The position numbers were made by a program, and so were the translations under genes. 64,000 bases of DNA from Riptortus pedestris. Its lineage: Eukaryota; Arthropoda; Insecta; Hemiptera; Alydidae. Location of the stretch: the NCBI GenBank assembly GCA_019009955.1, contig CM032233.1:11317001-11381000 (forward strand), in the 5' to 3' direction. The notes under the pieces are model-generated. The model had not been told where the DNA came from, ran no database searches, and was given only the letters and a program-made list of their open reading frames with translations. Below, one piece after another: positions 26,372-35,607 of the stretch (positions within the stretch are counted from its first letter, which is position 1; each line of letters begins with the position of its first letter).

Positions 26372-28527
26372 CCTCCTCTCTCCCTCTCTCCCTCCCTCTC
26401 TCCTCCCTCTCTCTCCCTCCCTCCGTCACTCCCTCCGTCGCTCCCTCGCTCCGTCCCTCCCTCTCTCTCTCCCTCCCTCCTTCCCTCCCTCCTTCCCTCC
26501 CTCTCTCTCTCCCTCCCTCCCTCCCTCCCTCCCTCTCCCACCCTCCCTCCCTCTCCCTTCCTCCCTACTACTAACCCAACTTAGACTTTAGGCTATGTTA
26601 ATATTCTCTGAGACGAATAGGAGTGGGGGTTATAAGGAAGGCCTGAAATTAAAAATAGCGATATTTTGTTTCCTATTGCATTTTTGGCAATTACGCGAAT
26701 AACAAAAGTTGTTTATTTTGTTATTTGGAATAACTTTTGTTATATACACTTTTGTCCTATACCGAATTATAAACGAGATATACGCTAAAAACTAGAGCGG
26801 AAGTGAACAATTTTATTTGGCACAAAAAACTCAACCGACTAAACCAAACTCGGTATGTGTATTAGCACTAACGCCTTCATTATAATAAGCCATACCAACA
26901 TTTCTAATGACGGGCTGGAGGGGGGGTTATAAGGGAGGCCTGAAATTAAAAATAGTGATATTTTGTTTCCTATTGGGGTTTCGGCAAATATGCACATCAC
27001 AAAAGCTGTTCATTTTGTTATTTAGAGAAACCTTTGTTATATATACTATCGTCGTATACCAAAGTATAAGTGCGTCATACGCTAAAAATTATAGCGGTAG
27101 TCAACAATTTTATTTGGCACAAAAGACTCAACTGAACTTAATAAAACTCGGTAAGCGTATTAGCACTAACACCTTTATTATAATAAGTCATACTAACATT
27201 TCTAGGGACGGGCAGGAGTGGGGGTTGTAATGGAGGCCTGAAATTAAAAATAGCGGCATTTCGTTTTCTATTGGTTTTTCTGCAAATATGCACATAGCAC
27301 AAGTTGTTTATTTTGTTATTTAAAGTAAATTTTGTTATATTCATTTAACAAATTATAAACGAGATATACACTAAAAACTAGAGCGGGAGCCAACAATTTT
27401 GTTGGGGCACTAGCGATTGAACCAAACTTAAAAACACTCTGAATGTGAATTAGCATTATATCGTCCATGATTATAAGATATATTAAAATTTTTAGGTCCA
27501 AATGGGAGTGTGGTTTATGAGGGAGGTCTGAAATGAAAAATTGTGATATACCGATTCCAATTGGTTTTTCAACGATTTTCTATAAAAATACAATCATTAG
27601 TCAGTCAACGATGATTTCCCGGGTATATTAGCTAGAGTGTTACAAAATAAGTACATTATAGATGATATTTAATTATAATAAATGCTATCCATGATTATAA
27701 TTTGAATTATGCACGGTGTGTCAAACAGTGGAGAGGGAATGGTTAGAGACTTACTTTCTTTTATTCTTCAAATCTAAAATTATTTGTCCATAAGTCGCCC
27801 AAGGGACCCTTACGGAGAAAAGTGCGCCTTGACGGGAAGAGTAGTTTGTATACATAGAGGCATTGCCAAAAACAAAATAAAATCTTTCCTTCTCAAATGA
27901 TTTCCCGAGCGAAGCCGGGTACCTTGGCTAGTTATATATTAAATATATTTCGAAGGATATTATGGACCTTGCTATAATTTTACTACTGCATTTAACCTTG
28001 TTTATTGATTACCTTTTACTCTTTTAGGAGCAGATAAATGGCAAGACAAAATAAGTTCAGGCTTTGACAGGCTGGTTGCTTTTGCATCAACTGAACTAGA
28101 CAAAAGAAGACGAAGTACGGAAGGTGGACCTAGCTGGAGTAACGGTCCCGGTTCTGCACTAGGCTCATGCGAGATGTTGTTGAGTGAGAGCAAGAAGGGT
28201 TGTATGATGACTGCACCTCCTCTAAGCCAGGGCACTATTTCACCCGAAAGAGATTCTCCACCAGTGCTGGAGGCACCTCACCAACCCCCTCAAAGCCCCT
28301 CCCACTCGCAGTCATCATCACCCCCTCCCCCTCTCCTCACACTCGATGGCCCCTACTCACCTGTCGCCCTCCCTCGATCTAGCCCTCCTACTCTCCCGCT
28401 TAGGTATCAACGCCCGACTGAACACCATCACTTCAAGAAGAAGTACATCCACCATAAGGGGAAATTCAGGCCTAAAGGTAAAGATTGGGATTGGCACCAA
28501 GTTCCAGATTCCCATCCATGGTGTTAA
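6823..28527 (+). CDS. DOT1L: DOT1L/grappa histone H3-K79 methyltransferase, C-terminal part (10 exons)
   Basis: Joined exons 6823-7058, 10112-10318, 10556-10774, 14245-14478, 16843-17418, 18161-18310, 19336-19440, 23381-23505, 25646-25866 and 28028-28527 give 856 residues after a split first codon. Every splice phase is compatible and every intron is GT-AG. Recognition rests on blocks shared with animal DOT1L: a GLQQLLDDF-type opening followed by a KPEYKDF stretch, a long coiled coil with a SELGI...DLLLKAKEIV signature, and VSPAKLALRRHLSQEKL, close to the human RLSPAKIVLRRHLSQ block. DOT1L methylates H3 lysine 79 on nucleosomes; its coiled coils bind AF10-family partners. The SAM-binding catalytic domain is upstream of the window. 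The tail is Ser/Pro-rich, as expected for the disordered half of the protein. Confidence 0.93.
7059..10111 (+). other. DOT1L intron containing an 82-bp minisatellite
   Basis: A GT-AG intron of about 3.05 kb. More than three quarters of it is the tandem array at 7530-9890. The flanks are AT-rich and without further recognisable content. Confidence 0.85.
7530..9890 (+). repeat. 82-bp minisatellite, roughly 27 units
   Basis: The unit, anchored on GTGTGTACCTATAGGTGTAT, recurs at an 82-bp spacing (for example 8011 and 8093). It also contains AGATATTTTACGGGTGG and TTAGGTGGAGTCCTG. Units differ at a few positions in a patchwork (TAGAGAT or AAGAGAT, TGGCATC or TGACATC), and some are partial (7551-7680, 9735-9830). 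Each carries the perfect palindrome ACCTATAGGT. Confidence 0.97.
10112..10318 (+). CDS. DOT1L: DOT1L exon B (coiled coil)
   Basis: The acceptor is TTTCCAG|GAG and the donor GAG|GTAAGG. It is 207 nt, exactly 69 codons, phase 0 at both ends. It encodes a Lys/Arg/Glu-rich helix containing the signature SELGINASTPADLLLKAKE, the counterpart of the human DELGVKALTYNDLIQAQKE region. Heptad spacing of Leu/Ile supports a coiled coil. Confidence 0.92.
10556..10774 (+). CDS. DOT1L: DOT1L exon C (coiled coil)
   Basis: The acceptor is TGTGTGCAG|GTG and the donor AAT|GTATGA. It is 219 nt, 73 codons, phase 0-0. It continues the helix (VSGLEEENHRLLEEREAEL) and ends with a second heptad stretch, NKLENEVSTLQHQISQNN. 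It is separated from exon B by an intron of only 237 bp, the shortest in the window. Confidence 0.92.
10920..11240 (+). repeat. ~40-bp A-rich tandem repeat, about 7 units
   Basis: The motif AATGTACCAAAAAAA followed by a TACAATGGTGC-type segment recurs at 10935, 10973, 11010, 11051, 11094, 11134 and 11174. Spacing is 37-43 bp, mostly because the A-run length varies. Confidence 0.9.
11590..13210 (+). repeat. Degenerate ~80-bp tandem repeat
   Basis: Anchors such as TTTAATTGCTGATATATGTA followed by CCACTGAAAGTGATAAG recur near 12149, 12229, 12311, 12449, 12540, 12619 and 12699, and again after the (TA)n tract. Units are far more diverged than in the 82-bp array of the previous intron, so this array is older. 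Confidence 0.85.
12720..12850. repeat. Short TA-centred element arm plus (TA)n tract
   Basis: Bases 12730-12790 match the rear of the long arm of the TA-centred family (TTTGCATAAAACTTTTAAAT followed by ATTGAGTTT and a GATCAAA block). It runs straight into GTGTGTG and a pure TA run of about 48 bp. It interrupts the ~80-bp array. Confidence 0.7.
14245..14478 (+). CDS. DOT1L: DOT1L exon D (conserved REHR...WPDVPDVGKIEE block)
   Basis: The acceptor follows a T9 tract (TTTTCCAG|AGT) and the donor is CAG|GTAATT. It is 234 nt, 78 codons, phase 0-0. It begins SPGRQSGDK and contains the compact segment SQDWPDVPDVGKIEENNPE, then ILAQKILETGRQIEAGK. This part is more ordered and less repetitive than the rest of the tail, and I believe it is conserved among insect grappa proteins. 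Its function is not known to me. Confidence 0.9.
14479..16842 (+). other. DOT1L intron; poly-A flanked segment and a TA-centred element relic
   Basis: A GT-AG intron of about 2.4 kb. Between two A-runs (14695-14712 and 15355-15378) lies a segment with a 70-codon open stretch of no recognised family. At 16085-16680 is a diverged TA-centred element. Confidence 0.65.
16085..16680 (+). repeat. Diverged TA-centred element with TIR module
   Basis: The blocks GGCTGAAATCAG, ACCAATTCTATTGCCAATTT, CAGAGATATTTG, ATAGGCTTCTTATTACAGG and a terminal GCAGCCCCTGCATGTCAGATTT appear in the same order as in copies at 4265 and 62890. It matches the long arm and the TIR end. Confidence 0.7.
16843..17418 (+). CDS. 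DOT1L: DOT1L exon E (low-complexity, heptapeptide repeats)
   Basis: The acceptor is TTTATTTCAG|CAA and the donor CAA|GTAAGC. It is 576 nt, 192 codons, phase 0-0. After a charged segment (FEDRLKTIITTVLNEDQEA) comes a Ser/Pro/Leu tract. Six or so copies of SNPALSL are encoded by a 21-bp tandem repeat (about 17055-17190), followed by looser SPTLPLTS/AHPHTSP repeats. Such tracts are usually disordered and length-variable. The exon ends SLPDYTQ, and exon F continues VSPAKL, matching the human order PDYTRLSPAKI. Confidence 0.9.
17055..17190 (+). repeat. 21-bp coding minisatellite
   Basis: The unit AACCCTGCCCTCTCTCTCAG plus C recurs about six times in phase with the reading frame, giving the heptapeptide SNPALSL. 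Because 21 is a multiple of three and the unit lacks stops, other frames on both strands are also open here; those ORFs are shadows. Confidence 0.93.
17419..18160 (+). other. DOT1L intron carrying a foldback element
   Basis: A 742-bp GT-AG intron. Its middle third is the inverted repeat at 17544-17809. The remainder is plain AT-rich sequence. Confidence 0.85.
17544..17809. mobile_element. Foldback element, ~125-bp arms
   Basis: Bases from 17544 (CTTGGTGAGAGAAAAAG) to about 17667 are repeated in reverse complement from about 17675 to 17809 (ending CTCTCTCCAAG). Roughly 90 percent of positions match, around a loop near CCCAGCA. No coding capacity is seen. The length and structure fit a foldback or MITE-like element, or an inverted pair of one short repeat. 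Confidence 0.88.
18161..18310 (+). CDS. DOT1L: DOT1L exon F (VSPAKLALRRHLSQ block)
   Basis: The acceptor is TTTTTTGATCAG|GTG and the donor CAG|GTATAA. It is 150 nt, 50 codons, phase 0-0. VSPAKLALRRHLSQEKL is the most recognisable part of the non-catalytic region of animal DOT1L and largely fixes the identification. It is followed by GTRTIGDLVSGEIERTLEI, a predicted helix. Confidence 0.94.
18311..19335 (+). other. DOT1L intron with a degenerate repeat
   Basis: A 1.0-kb GT-AG intron. The part at 18650-19090 is a diverged relative of 22500-22980; no coding capacity survives. Confidence 0.7.
18650..19090. repeat. Degenerate repeat, paralogue of 22500-22980
   Basis: Shared blocks in the same order include CTGG-ACCATGATA, GGACTATA-G-TGGATGAGGA, GAATTCC-TGA, ACTCTCTCAA-TT-G-CAGA, GGGA-GGGAGA and CTGG-T. 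Both copies are plus-oriented and full of indels. They may be antisense remains of a Tc1/mariner transposase, but this is not secure. Confidence 0.55.
19336..19440 (+). CDS. DOT1L: DOT1L exon G
   Basis: The acceptor is GTTTGCAG|AGC and the donor CAG|GTACCT. It is 105 nt, 35 codons, phase 0-0, encoding SIINAAVDMSTTRGSPSPIG followed by a Pro/Gln-rich end. Its assignment rests on frame continuity between exons F and H and on good splice signals. Confidence 0.82.
21317..21764 (+). repeat. 64-bp tandem repeat, 7 units
   Basis: CAGAAAAGAGGGGCTTAATT starts at 21317 and recurs every 64 bp to 21701. Units differ by only one or two bases (GGGGCTTAA or GAGGCTCAA, AAAG or AAAC), so the array expanded recently. 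Confidence 0.97.
21811..22084. mobile_element. MITE-like element with ~28-bp inverted termini
   Basis: The left end, TTCATAGTAAGGGTCACCAA plus TAAA (from 21811), matches the reverse complement of the right end, which finishes TTTATTGGTGACCCTTGCCAT plus GAA at 22084. The 270-bp interior has no coding potential but contains a small GTGGC/GCCAC hairpin near 21990-22012. Confidence 0.72.
22500..22980. repeat. Degenerate repeat, paralogue of 18650-19090
   Basis: It shares ordered blocks with the earlier copy and contains a 93-codon chance reading frame. Read on the minus strand it vaguely resembles a mariner C-terminus, but no catalytic motif can be identified. Confidence 0.5.
23381..23505 (+). 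CDS. DOT1L: DOT1L exon H
   Basis: The acceptor is ATTAATATAG|GAC and the donor GG|GTAAGC. It is 125 nt, entering in phase 0 and leaving after two bases of a Gly codon. It encodes DSSATVARYGPVVQLPRAEL and ends TREEPVEG. This is the first exon in the series that is not a multiple of three. Confidence 0.85.
23614..24923 (-). mobile_element. IS630-Tc1-mariner element, DD41D (rosa-like)
   Basis: It has ~32-bp inverted termini: CCGGGTGGGGCAAAGGGTAT at 23614 and, reading inward from 24923, CAGGGTGGGGCAAAAGGTAT. Both are flanked by the TA target duplication (23612-23613 and 24924-24925). Length is 1310 bp. The termini are intact and there is a single transposase frame on the minus strand, so the insertion is fairly recent. 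Confidence 0.93.
23728..24894 (-). pseudogene. DD41D mariner transposase, one nonsense codon
   Basis: One frame runs from 24894 to 23728 (about 388 codons), broken only by a TAG at 23941-23943. An N-terminal HTH region (ETFF-like FAVKTFFENDRSVIATQRAF, then a GRPRTVRTPENV linker) precedes the DDE catalytic core. The first Asp is in FFSSDKAHFHL, the second in WFQQDGATSHTAR, and the third in PDLSICDFFLWGYLK, 42 residues after the second. That spacing, DD41D, separates it from classic mariner (DD34D) and points to the rosa-like group. The stop falls between GDV and WPAHSPDL, just before the third Asp. The true start is probably downstream of the first ATG, which overlaps the terminal repeat. Confidence 0.9.
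25010..25440 (-). pseudogene. Degenerate mariner transposase fragment
   Basis: Near 25060-25100 on the minus strand a short stretch reads ITGDKAWLSYIS, resembling the ITGDEAW context of the first catalytic Asp in mariners. Flanking sequence is shifted and stop-ridden, and no termini are visible. Confidence 0.4.
25646..25866 (+). CDS. DOT1L: DOT1L exon I
   Basis: The acceptor is GTTCTAG|CCT. Its first base completes the Gly codon from exon H and its last base starts the Gly codon finished by the terminal exon. It encodes GLAATLHARILNGEEAKNE and a Ser/Asn-rich stretch ending SPSLDEG. The donor, GAAG|GTTTTT, is poor beyond the GT, but it is the only site that keeps the frame into the last exon. 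Confidence 0.82.
26116..26566 (+). repeat. (CT)n / (CCCT)n polypyrimidine tract
   Basis: Almost pure CT dinucleotides to about 26370, then CCCT/CCCTCC variants, with only a few purines. It generates long Ser-Leu or Arg-Glu open frames on both strands that are artefacts. A tract of this length and asymmetry can form triplex DNA and is prone to slippage. Confidence 0.98.
26567..27933 (-). mobile_element. ACTAGC/CCCGGC composite element, copy 1, end-truncated
   Basis: Read on the minus strand it starts ACTAGCCAAGGTACCCGGCT at 27933 and includes about three diverged ~298-bp units (CAGGCCTCCCTTATAACCCC, TAACAAAAGTT/AACTTTTGTTA hairpins). It stops in AAGTCTAAGTTGGG at 26567, where the CT tract begins. 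The tail seen in other copies (TTCAGCCGTTTATGCGTG...) is missing. Confidence 0.88.
28028..28527 (+). CDS. DOT1L: DOT1L terminal exon
   Basis: The acceptor is TTACTCTTTTAG|GAG. It encodes ADKWQDKISSGFDRLVAFA followed by STELDKRRR, a helical block I take to be conserved among arthropod grappa proteins, then a Pro/Ser-rich tail. A basic, His/Lys-rich end (HHHFKKKYIHHKGKFRPKGK) finishes with WDWHQVPDSHPWC and TAA at 28525-28527. The Trp-rich C-terminus following a basic stretch is unlike a random read-through, and no alternative downstream exon is needed. Confidence 0.9.
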
Positions 28528-31500
28528 CAATATTTTTTTTCATGTATTTTTGATATATATTAGATTATTGTACTGTTAAAAATATTTAGTTTAAAAACCT
28601 GAAGTAAATATATGCAATACCTTGTCTGTCTGTGATTGCATACAAATATTTGTAGATAAAAATGTCATAAATGAGTATAGAGCGTTTGTTGTTGTTTATA
28701 CATTTTGGTGCAAGAAAGTGTATATTTGTCTATGAGTCTTATGTGTTCATTGTTACTAATCTGTTTAGTTATTTCAAAAAATACTTGTGAGAGTTTATAT
28801 ATTACGTATAAAACTTAATCAAGTTAGATAGCCAATCTTCCTCTAATGCCATCCATCTGTCAGCAGGTCTGTCAGTCGACAGGTAATTGTGAAGCCTAAC
28901 AGGACTGCTGGTATGTGTATGGCTGGCATTAGTATCTTTCCCTCATTACATTTAGCTGATTGGTACAGAACTAGAAATGCTCTAGCCCTAATAAATTCAG
29001 AACCTCTCTTTAGAATAACACAAGTTATTCTTTCAGAAGTCAGATTAGATAGTCAGAAACTTATTCTTACACACACCAAGCCACACTATTTAGATATATT
29101 ATAGTCATTGCTACATTTCAAACTCGAATCAATAATACAGATATGGAAAATAACTTGCTCTAAATCTTAGCAACAAAATCACTAAACAATGGGGGAGAGG
29201 GTTGGGTTTCTATAATAATTATTAATCACATTTCCCCCATTTATAATAATAAACATTTCTAAAGAATCAGCTTTTATAAAAATGAAAAGAATAATTTGTG
29301 TTTTTTAATGTCTAGGCTTCTGTAATTATTTTTTATTTTGTTTTTCTTCAAAGTGTATTTTCGTTTGAAAGTATGTTGTTACTTTCTCCTATTAGTACTT
29401 CATTCCTACAAAAAAAAATCATAAAATGCATCCATTTTATTTATGAGACAAGAAAACATGTAGACTGTTGAAATATTTTTTCCTTAATTATATACAAAAG
29501 ATTATAGGTTAATTAAGAAAACTGCCATTCGTTTATAAATAAATGATAATAAAAAAATTATCTGGGACTTGATTAGCCAAAGCAAGATGTCAGATGTCTT
29601 CAAAATGAAACTATTAATTTATTTTACTCTTTGCTTTTTTATTATAAATCACCAGATCAATATCTGGGAATTAGATGGTATAATATAATTGTTAACTTAA
29701 CATGTTATAATAAAATTAATTTTTATTCTGAATTACGCCAGTTAAACTGGGAAATGCCAAAATAGTTGTTAAGTTATTTATTATGTTATTGCCATTTTAA
29801 ATACTAATGTAGTATTATTTATATTAATGTTTAAATAGTTTAATCGGTTAAATATAGCAACATATGTATATATTAACGGGAGTATGACTGCTGATGTGGC
29901 ATCGACAGAAAAGAGGTTATATGTTCGTTTAGAGGGTAGAATAAGGGTTGTACATCATATTGAATGAGCTATACAATTAGAATATACCGTAGAATTTGTC
30001 AAATTACTGTTTTCTTTTTGAAATGTGATGAAAAAAATTGTTGGTTTTTTCCTCATTTTATTTGTTATTTGCTGACAAATTTTTATAAATATGACTATTT
30101 CATTTTATTTTTGTGAAGTTTATTAAATGAGGTGGGAATATAAATTGAGTAAAAGTTGGATTAGAATATTTATTGTACAGAAAGACTTTTAATCAGTATT
30201 TATTAGAAGTTCATTGAATTTTTGCTAAATAAAAGTGATATTTTTAATTTAAGTGATCGGTTTACTTCATTTCATTTGAGAGGGTATCTTGGTTGTTTAT
30301 TATTTAATTGAATTTTTTTTTGGGAGGTTTTTTAATCATATATAAAGAAAAAGTTTCTTCAGATATAATAAGCGGCCTCAAAGAAGTCATATTAAAAGGA
30401 ATACTTATGGTTACATGTTTTATTCGACCATCCTAAAATTATTTTCTTTTTCTCGTGAGATTCCTCCACTTATGCAGATGATTAATTTATCTTATTTTTG
30501 CTGATGGCTTTTCTACAATCGGATAAAATCTCCCCTATTTCTTTATCAATATATATCAAAATACACCAGATCTAGTCATCAGAAATAATTTTACTTTGCT
30601 ACAAAAAGAAGCTAGCTGAAAGGAAATGGATTTTGTAATTGGATTAAAGTTTCTTAATTAGTCCAAAGCTAGAAATAACCACTACCTGCCAGGATGGGCT
30701 GGAGAACTGTTCAGTCAACCCTTGTCTTAACTGAGGACAGAAGGATGAGGGAAGCAGAAGCCACAGCCTATACAGTGAGTTAGGTAGGGAAACTTAAGAA
30801 GAAGTCCAATAATTAGAAATGTATTAGAAGGTCTAATTGACAGAACTCCCTACATCCTCCATATTCAAGGTTTTTTAAAAGCTATCAATAAGATACTTGT
30901 AAAACATATACTTTAGTTTTGACTGCGTTTTAGGCCAATATTTGAACTTTTTTTGGGGGGAGGGGGGGGGCAAATAGCCATTCACCAACCAAGCCTAAAG
31001 CTCAGCCTCATGAAAATAATATAATAGGTAATGCAAAATAAGTTTAAACCCCACTTTTAATTACCTAAAATTAAATCCCTCAATAAGCTGCTCATTTTAA
31101 ATAAAATTGGATAATATAGTATTGCAAATTTATGAATGTTCTTGATTTAAGGGAATCAGGGCCTACTCAAAACAAGTTAATAGGGTGTTTTGGCATTTGG
31201 AGTGGGTGTTCTTCATGCCTTTAGTAGAGTCGACACCACCTATCCTCTTTCAATCCATGTATTTAAATTAATTACAATCAGATTTTTTAAACAATGAATA
31301 TAAACTTCAAACTTATTATGTACGGATAAAAATATGAACTAGTGACATCAACTTATGATTTTCTGGGAGACTATATAGAAAACAGTATTCATTAGCTGAT
31401 ACTATAAAAGTTAGTTTTTAAACATATTAGTTCAATTAGAGTATAAATGTTTTTAAAATGCTGACTTTTCATATTTAAATCAACTTCAGTTTTATTTTTT

Positions 31501-34200
31501 ATTTTTGGAGATTTTTATTTTGGGTAAGAGAATCCACTGCCTTAGTTTTGATGAGTCTGTGAGGAGTGTAAGAGATATTCCAATATTGAATTTCACTACC
31601 ACAGCAAACTTCTATTGTAGATAGGACACTATTCATAGTTTTCTGCACTGTGATTTTGAGCAGTGTCTGGTGATAGTTATTACAACTTCTATCTATATTA
31701 CTGAAAGGCCTTTTTTAAAAAAAAAAAAAAAATTAATATTGCAAGTATACATGAGTAGAAAAAAATATTAAAGTGAGAGAGGGAGGGAATAAGAAGGTAT
31801 ATTTTTGTATCATTATGGTCTATAACAATGTTCAAATGAATATCTGTACACATATGCAATTTCATAGTGCTATTAATTTGTTGTTTGATTAATTCAATAT
31901 TTATTGTTGATTTTAAACGTTTTATTATAATGAGGGGATGCTAATTAACTCGTTTCTAGAAAATATATTCAGAGAATGCTTAAGTCTATATATATTAAAT
32001 AAATGTTTCTATGTGTTAAATGGTTGTTTTTTAATCAAATAATTTGGCATATTAGATGTAATCTATTTAATATACCTTCAATTGTGTTAATTACTTACTT
32101 ACGTAAGTACTTTATTTTGTTCATATTAGGAAGCCTTAACATACTATCTGATTTGTCTATTTATTCATAAATCATGTAAAAGTGAAAATAGGGTAAAGGA
32201 GAGAAGAGAATAAGTTTACAAACATGTAAGTTTGTCTCTGCTCCCCAAAAACTTGTTATTTGAACTGTTCCTGCCATTATATATAGGAATATTAATAATG
32301 AGAAAGAGGATTCTGAAATCATGGGGTTAAATAAAAGAGTTTATGGTTAAATAATTGATGAGCATTTTTATCATTTAGTTGTGAGGAAGGGAGAAAAATA
32401 AATCTTCGATACTAGGACAAAATTCTTTGACTCAGCTAAGATCAATTTTGAGGAGTAACAATATTTATCCATTGTCTTAGAATCATTGAACTAACTCTCT
32501 TTCTAATTTCCCTTTCAATGATATTTAAGCTCAAGAGTACTTGATTAATTGGCATGTTAAATCAGGTGTTTCTTTAAATTAATTTGAGTTGATATTTTTA
32601 GTGTATTGAAATTAAAGGAGAATCGTATATAGTATATGAGACAGAATTGAGATAAGAGAATTAAATCAATATTGTGTGATGATTTATTATATTTCAGAAG
32701 TTTAATATTTGTAGATAGTCCAAATTGACCATTAAAGTACCAGGGTAATGAGGTTTTTCCTCCCCCATTTTATTGTTTCATCAGGCCCTTAACAACTCTG
32801 TAAAGGTAACACAATTATATGAAACAGTTGAATAAAACTGGGGACTGGTATTAGAACATAGCTTCAGTTAAGATCCTTCACTAAACTCAATATCTTATTG
32901 TACTCATTATTATTTTTGTATTTTTATTCAATAATGTGTTATTACATTCACTTCTAAATGTGCTCTTGTAATATTGTTATAGCCTTAAACTTTTGGTTGA
33001 AATGTTAGGTATATAAAACTAATTAATATTTGTTTCATGTCTTCTCACTGATTCTGAACCATTAAAAATGTTATAGTTTAATACCACTGGGTTCTTGTAA
33101 TACGCATTTAGAATTGGTGCATTACATAAATGGATTAAAAATAATTTAATCTACCTGTGATAAACACTGCCAAAATATGTTTCCATTTCATGTGATTATT
33201 TATAACTTATTCATAGGATGAAACTTTGTCATATCTATATATCGTATGATATTTATGTATGAGGTATGAACAGGCTAACTGGCCCACCCCATCTCCCTTT
33301 ATATATTTCTTTGAGGAAGTCCAAAATTTTGAGAAAAAAAAACATTTTTTTTTAATATAATAGATTATTACAATTTTCATGATACATTTTTGAAACAATA
33401 ATTATGACTGACTAAAAGAATTTCTTCTCAGTCTCAAGGTTTTAGAGTTCGGAGGATATATTTGTACTTTTTATTCATTTAATTGGGATTCTCCCAAAAT
33501 TTTAATAATTTGATGCTCACTCTCAAAATACAGCTTAAGTAATTTCATTTTAGAGAGCCTTAAGTATTCTGAAACTTTATGTATAATATTCAGATCAGTG
33601 GAAACAATGTATAATATATATATGAATGGATGTATATACCTCGTAATGTATATACTATAATTTCCAGGGTTCCAGCCTAAATATGTTTGTCTCTAATTGA
33701 TATATAAAAATATGAGACCATACTTGTTATTTAAGATATTTCGTTATCCATAGGTCAATGTCTATATAAGAGTATATGCATCATACATGTGAAACATTTT
33801 TCTATGTTTTGCAAGTTTTTATGTATGTGTATATAGGTAAATTGATTGTTGATCTTGTAAAATATCTATGGTAAAAACATTGGGTAATAAATTCTGTATT
33901 TTGTTTTTAATATTACTAAATGCCATATTCATTTCCACACTTTTCATGAAGAAGATACTTCATAATTTAGAGTTACCATGTTTTTAATCTTCATAGATAT
34001 ATATACGTTGTTTTGTATACAATTTTTAAGAATGTAAAATTTGTATATTTGTTTAGTTTATTTGTGTTTTTCTTTATTTCTACTTTATTACTTAGTTAAA
34101 ATTATATATGATTATAAATCAAATATGCTGCCGTTATTCACTATCACTGCCAATGTGTTCTTTGTTTTGTATATTATTATAGTTCAATAAAATAATTCTT
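28528..34200 (+). other. Probable long 3' UTR of DOT1L
   Basis: This 5.7-kb stretch contains none of the dispersed repeats or tandem arrays that crowd the introns, which suggests selection against insertions in a transcribed exon. Poly(A) signals AATAAA occur at 28990-28995 and 34186-34191. The second lies just before sequence character changes and is my candidate for the distal end. Small ORFs here (for example 28889-29104) have no recognisable content. Transcript data would be needed to set the end. Confidence 0.5.
34186..34191 (+). terminator. Candidate distal polyadenylation signal (AATAAA)
   Basis: AATAAA follows a TTGTATATTATTATAG stretch and is followed by T-rich sequence. It is assigned to DOT1L by position only. 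Confidence 0.35.
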
Positions 34201-35600
34201 TATACTGGGAAACCATTTTATTGTTATTTACCCCCTAAATTTCTTAGCTTTATGATCTACTTCAGTCAAACCCTAGACAAGTTGCCAAACAAATTGAGGT
34301 TTGGGTCTAATCACAAATTGGGAGGTGGTAAACACACTGGTCCAATTTAGGATATCGAAGCAAAATATGCATGTAGCAGTCTCTGTCGATTGGAGGTCCC
34401 TGAATTTTCGACAACACACTTGGAAAAAAGAGCACAGACATATTAAAAAGGAAATATACATTTTGAAAATATATTTAGAAAGAAGACAACTGATAAACTT
34501 TTATTTTACTTTATAGGCTAATAAATGAGGTATATCTTAAAATAGCAACCATTGTAGGCTTTTGGTGGAATGAAACCTTAGTTATGACACTTAGTAATCA
34601 TGACTACAGTTCATGTAAGTAATAATGATGAATACTATTTTCATCAATACTATTTATATGAGTTTTGATGTTTTAAGTAGTGAGAATGGATTTAATTTAA
34701 AACTACTTAAAAATTGGATTTAGTTACACACATCCACTGCTGTTCCCAGATGGGTAGGCAGGATAAACATGTTTACCAGATGAAAAAATTAAAAATGTAT
34801 AAGACGGCTGGGAATAATACACACTCATTATGCACTTTCTAAAGATTTCCAGAGCCTAACCAGGTTCCGGTGCTAGTACAAATACACTTATTAATTGTCC
34901 TCAGAACCAAACTGCTCACTTTGAACATGAATGTTTCCCTTTGGGCTCATGGAAAAAATAATAAAATGTTAGTCACACTTTAAAATTATTATAACAAATT
35001 GAATTGAAAATAAAAAAATGCTTGTGACCTCCAATTCAAATATCTTCATTCCATTTATTGGGGCAGGAGGGGAGTGAGATAAAGATTAACCAACATTTAC
35101 AATAGACACACAAATATTATATGGATGAATAATAGTCTTCAAAATTATGATGGGGTTATCCGCGAATATTCTGCCCATTGGTAATCTCATGATACCCCTT
35201 GAAATTACCAGTAGCCGACAAAAGTACGCTGTACTCCTTTCTCATAGTTCAACATGATCCTCCAATTAATAATGCATTTTTTATTGATATAGACTTCATA
35301 ACAAACAAAAAAATAGAGTATAATTAATACATTTGCAAATTCTTGAATGAAAATGAGAGCCATCCTTATGGCTAAAACTTACAAAATAACATCCACTGTG
35401 GAAAACCCCTACATTTGCATGTTGCATATTAATGCATTAACAGCAACATGTTATATGAGTTTCACTTATTAAGCTGCCCAATTGTCTAAGGTAACCAATT
35501 GGGTTGAAAGTACATTAGACCAAAAGAGTTAAGAGTACCTGCCAAGATTTTGTATAGATTTTCTAGGGAATAAAAACTTTTTTTATTTTTTAATCAAAAA
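34201..35600. other. Convergent intergenic region
   Basis: AT-rich sequence between the proposed DOT1L end and the HIBADH stop codon. I see no gene, array or transposon in it. Confidence 0.6.
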
Positions 35601-35606
35601 TTTATT
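35601..35606 (-). terminator. Candidate HIBADH polyadenylation signal
   Basis: The minus strand reads AATAAA only two bases after the TGA stop; a second AATAAA follows about 20 bases later. Either would give an unusually short 3' UTR. Confidence 0.4.
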
Positions 35607-35607
35607 T

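Larger units (their letters stand above)
25867..28027 (+). other. DOT1L last intron: CT tract and composite element
   Basis: A 2.16-kb intron. A 450-bp polypyrimidine microsatellite (26116-26566) abuts an inverted copy of the ACTAGC/CCCGGC composite element (26567-27933). Confidence 0.88.

Noticed and set aside
26190..26590. Long ORFs on both strands in the CT tract (Ser-Leu and Arg-Glu repeats)
   Set aside because: Dinucleotide repeats are free of stops in all frames; there is no gene signal.
28889..29104. 71-codon ORF after the DOT1L stop
   Set aside because: No recognised domain; it lies in the probable 3' UTR and has the length expected by chance.
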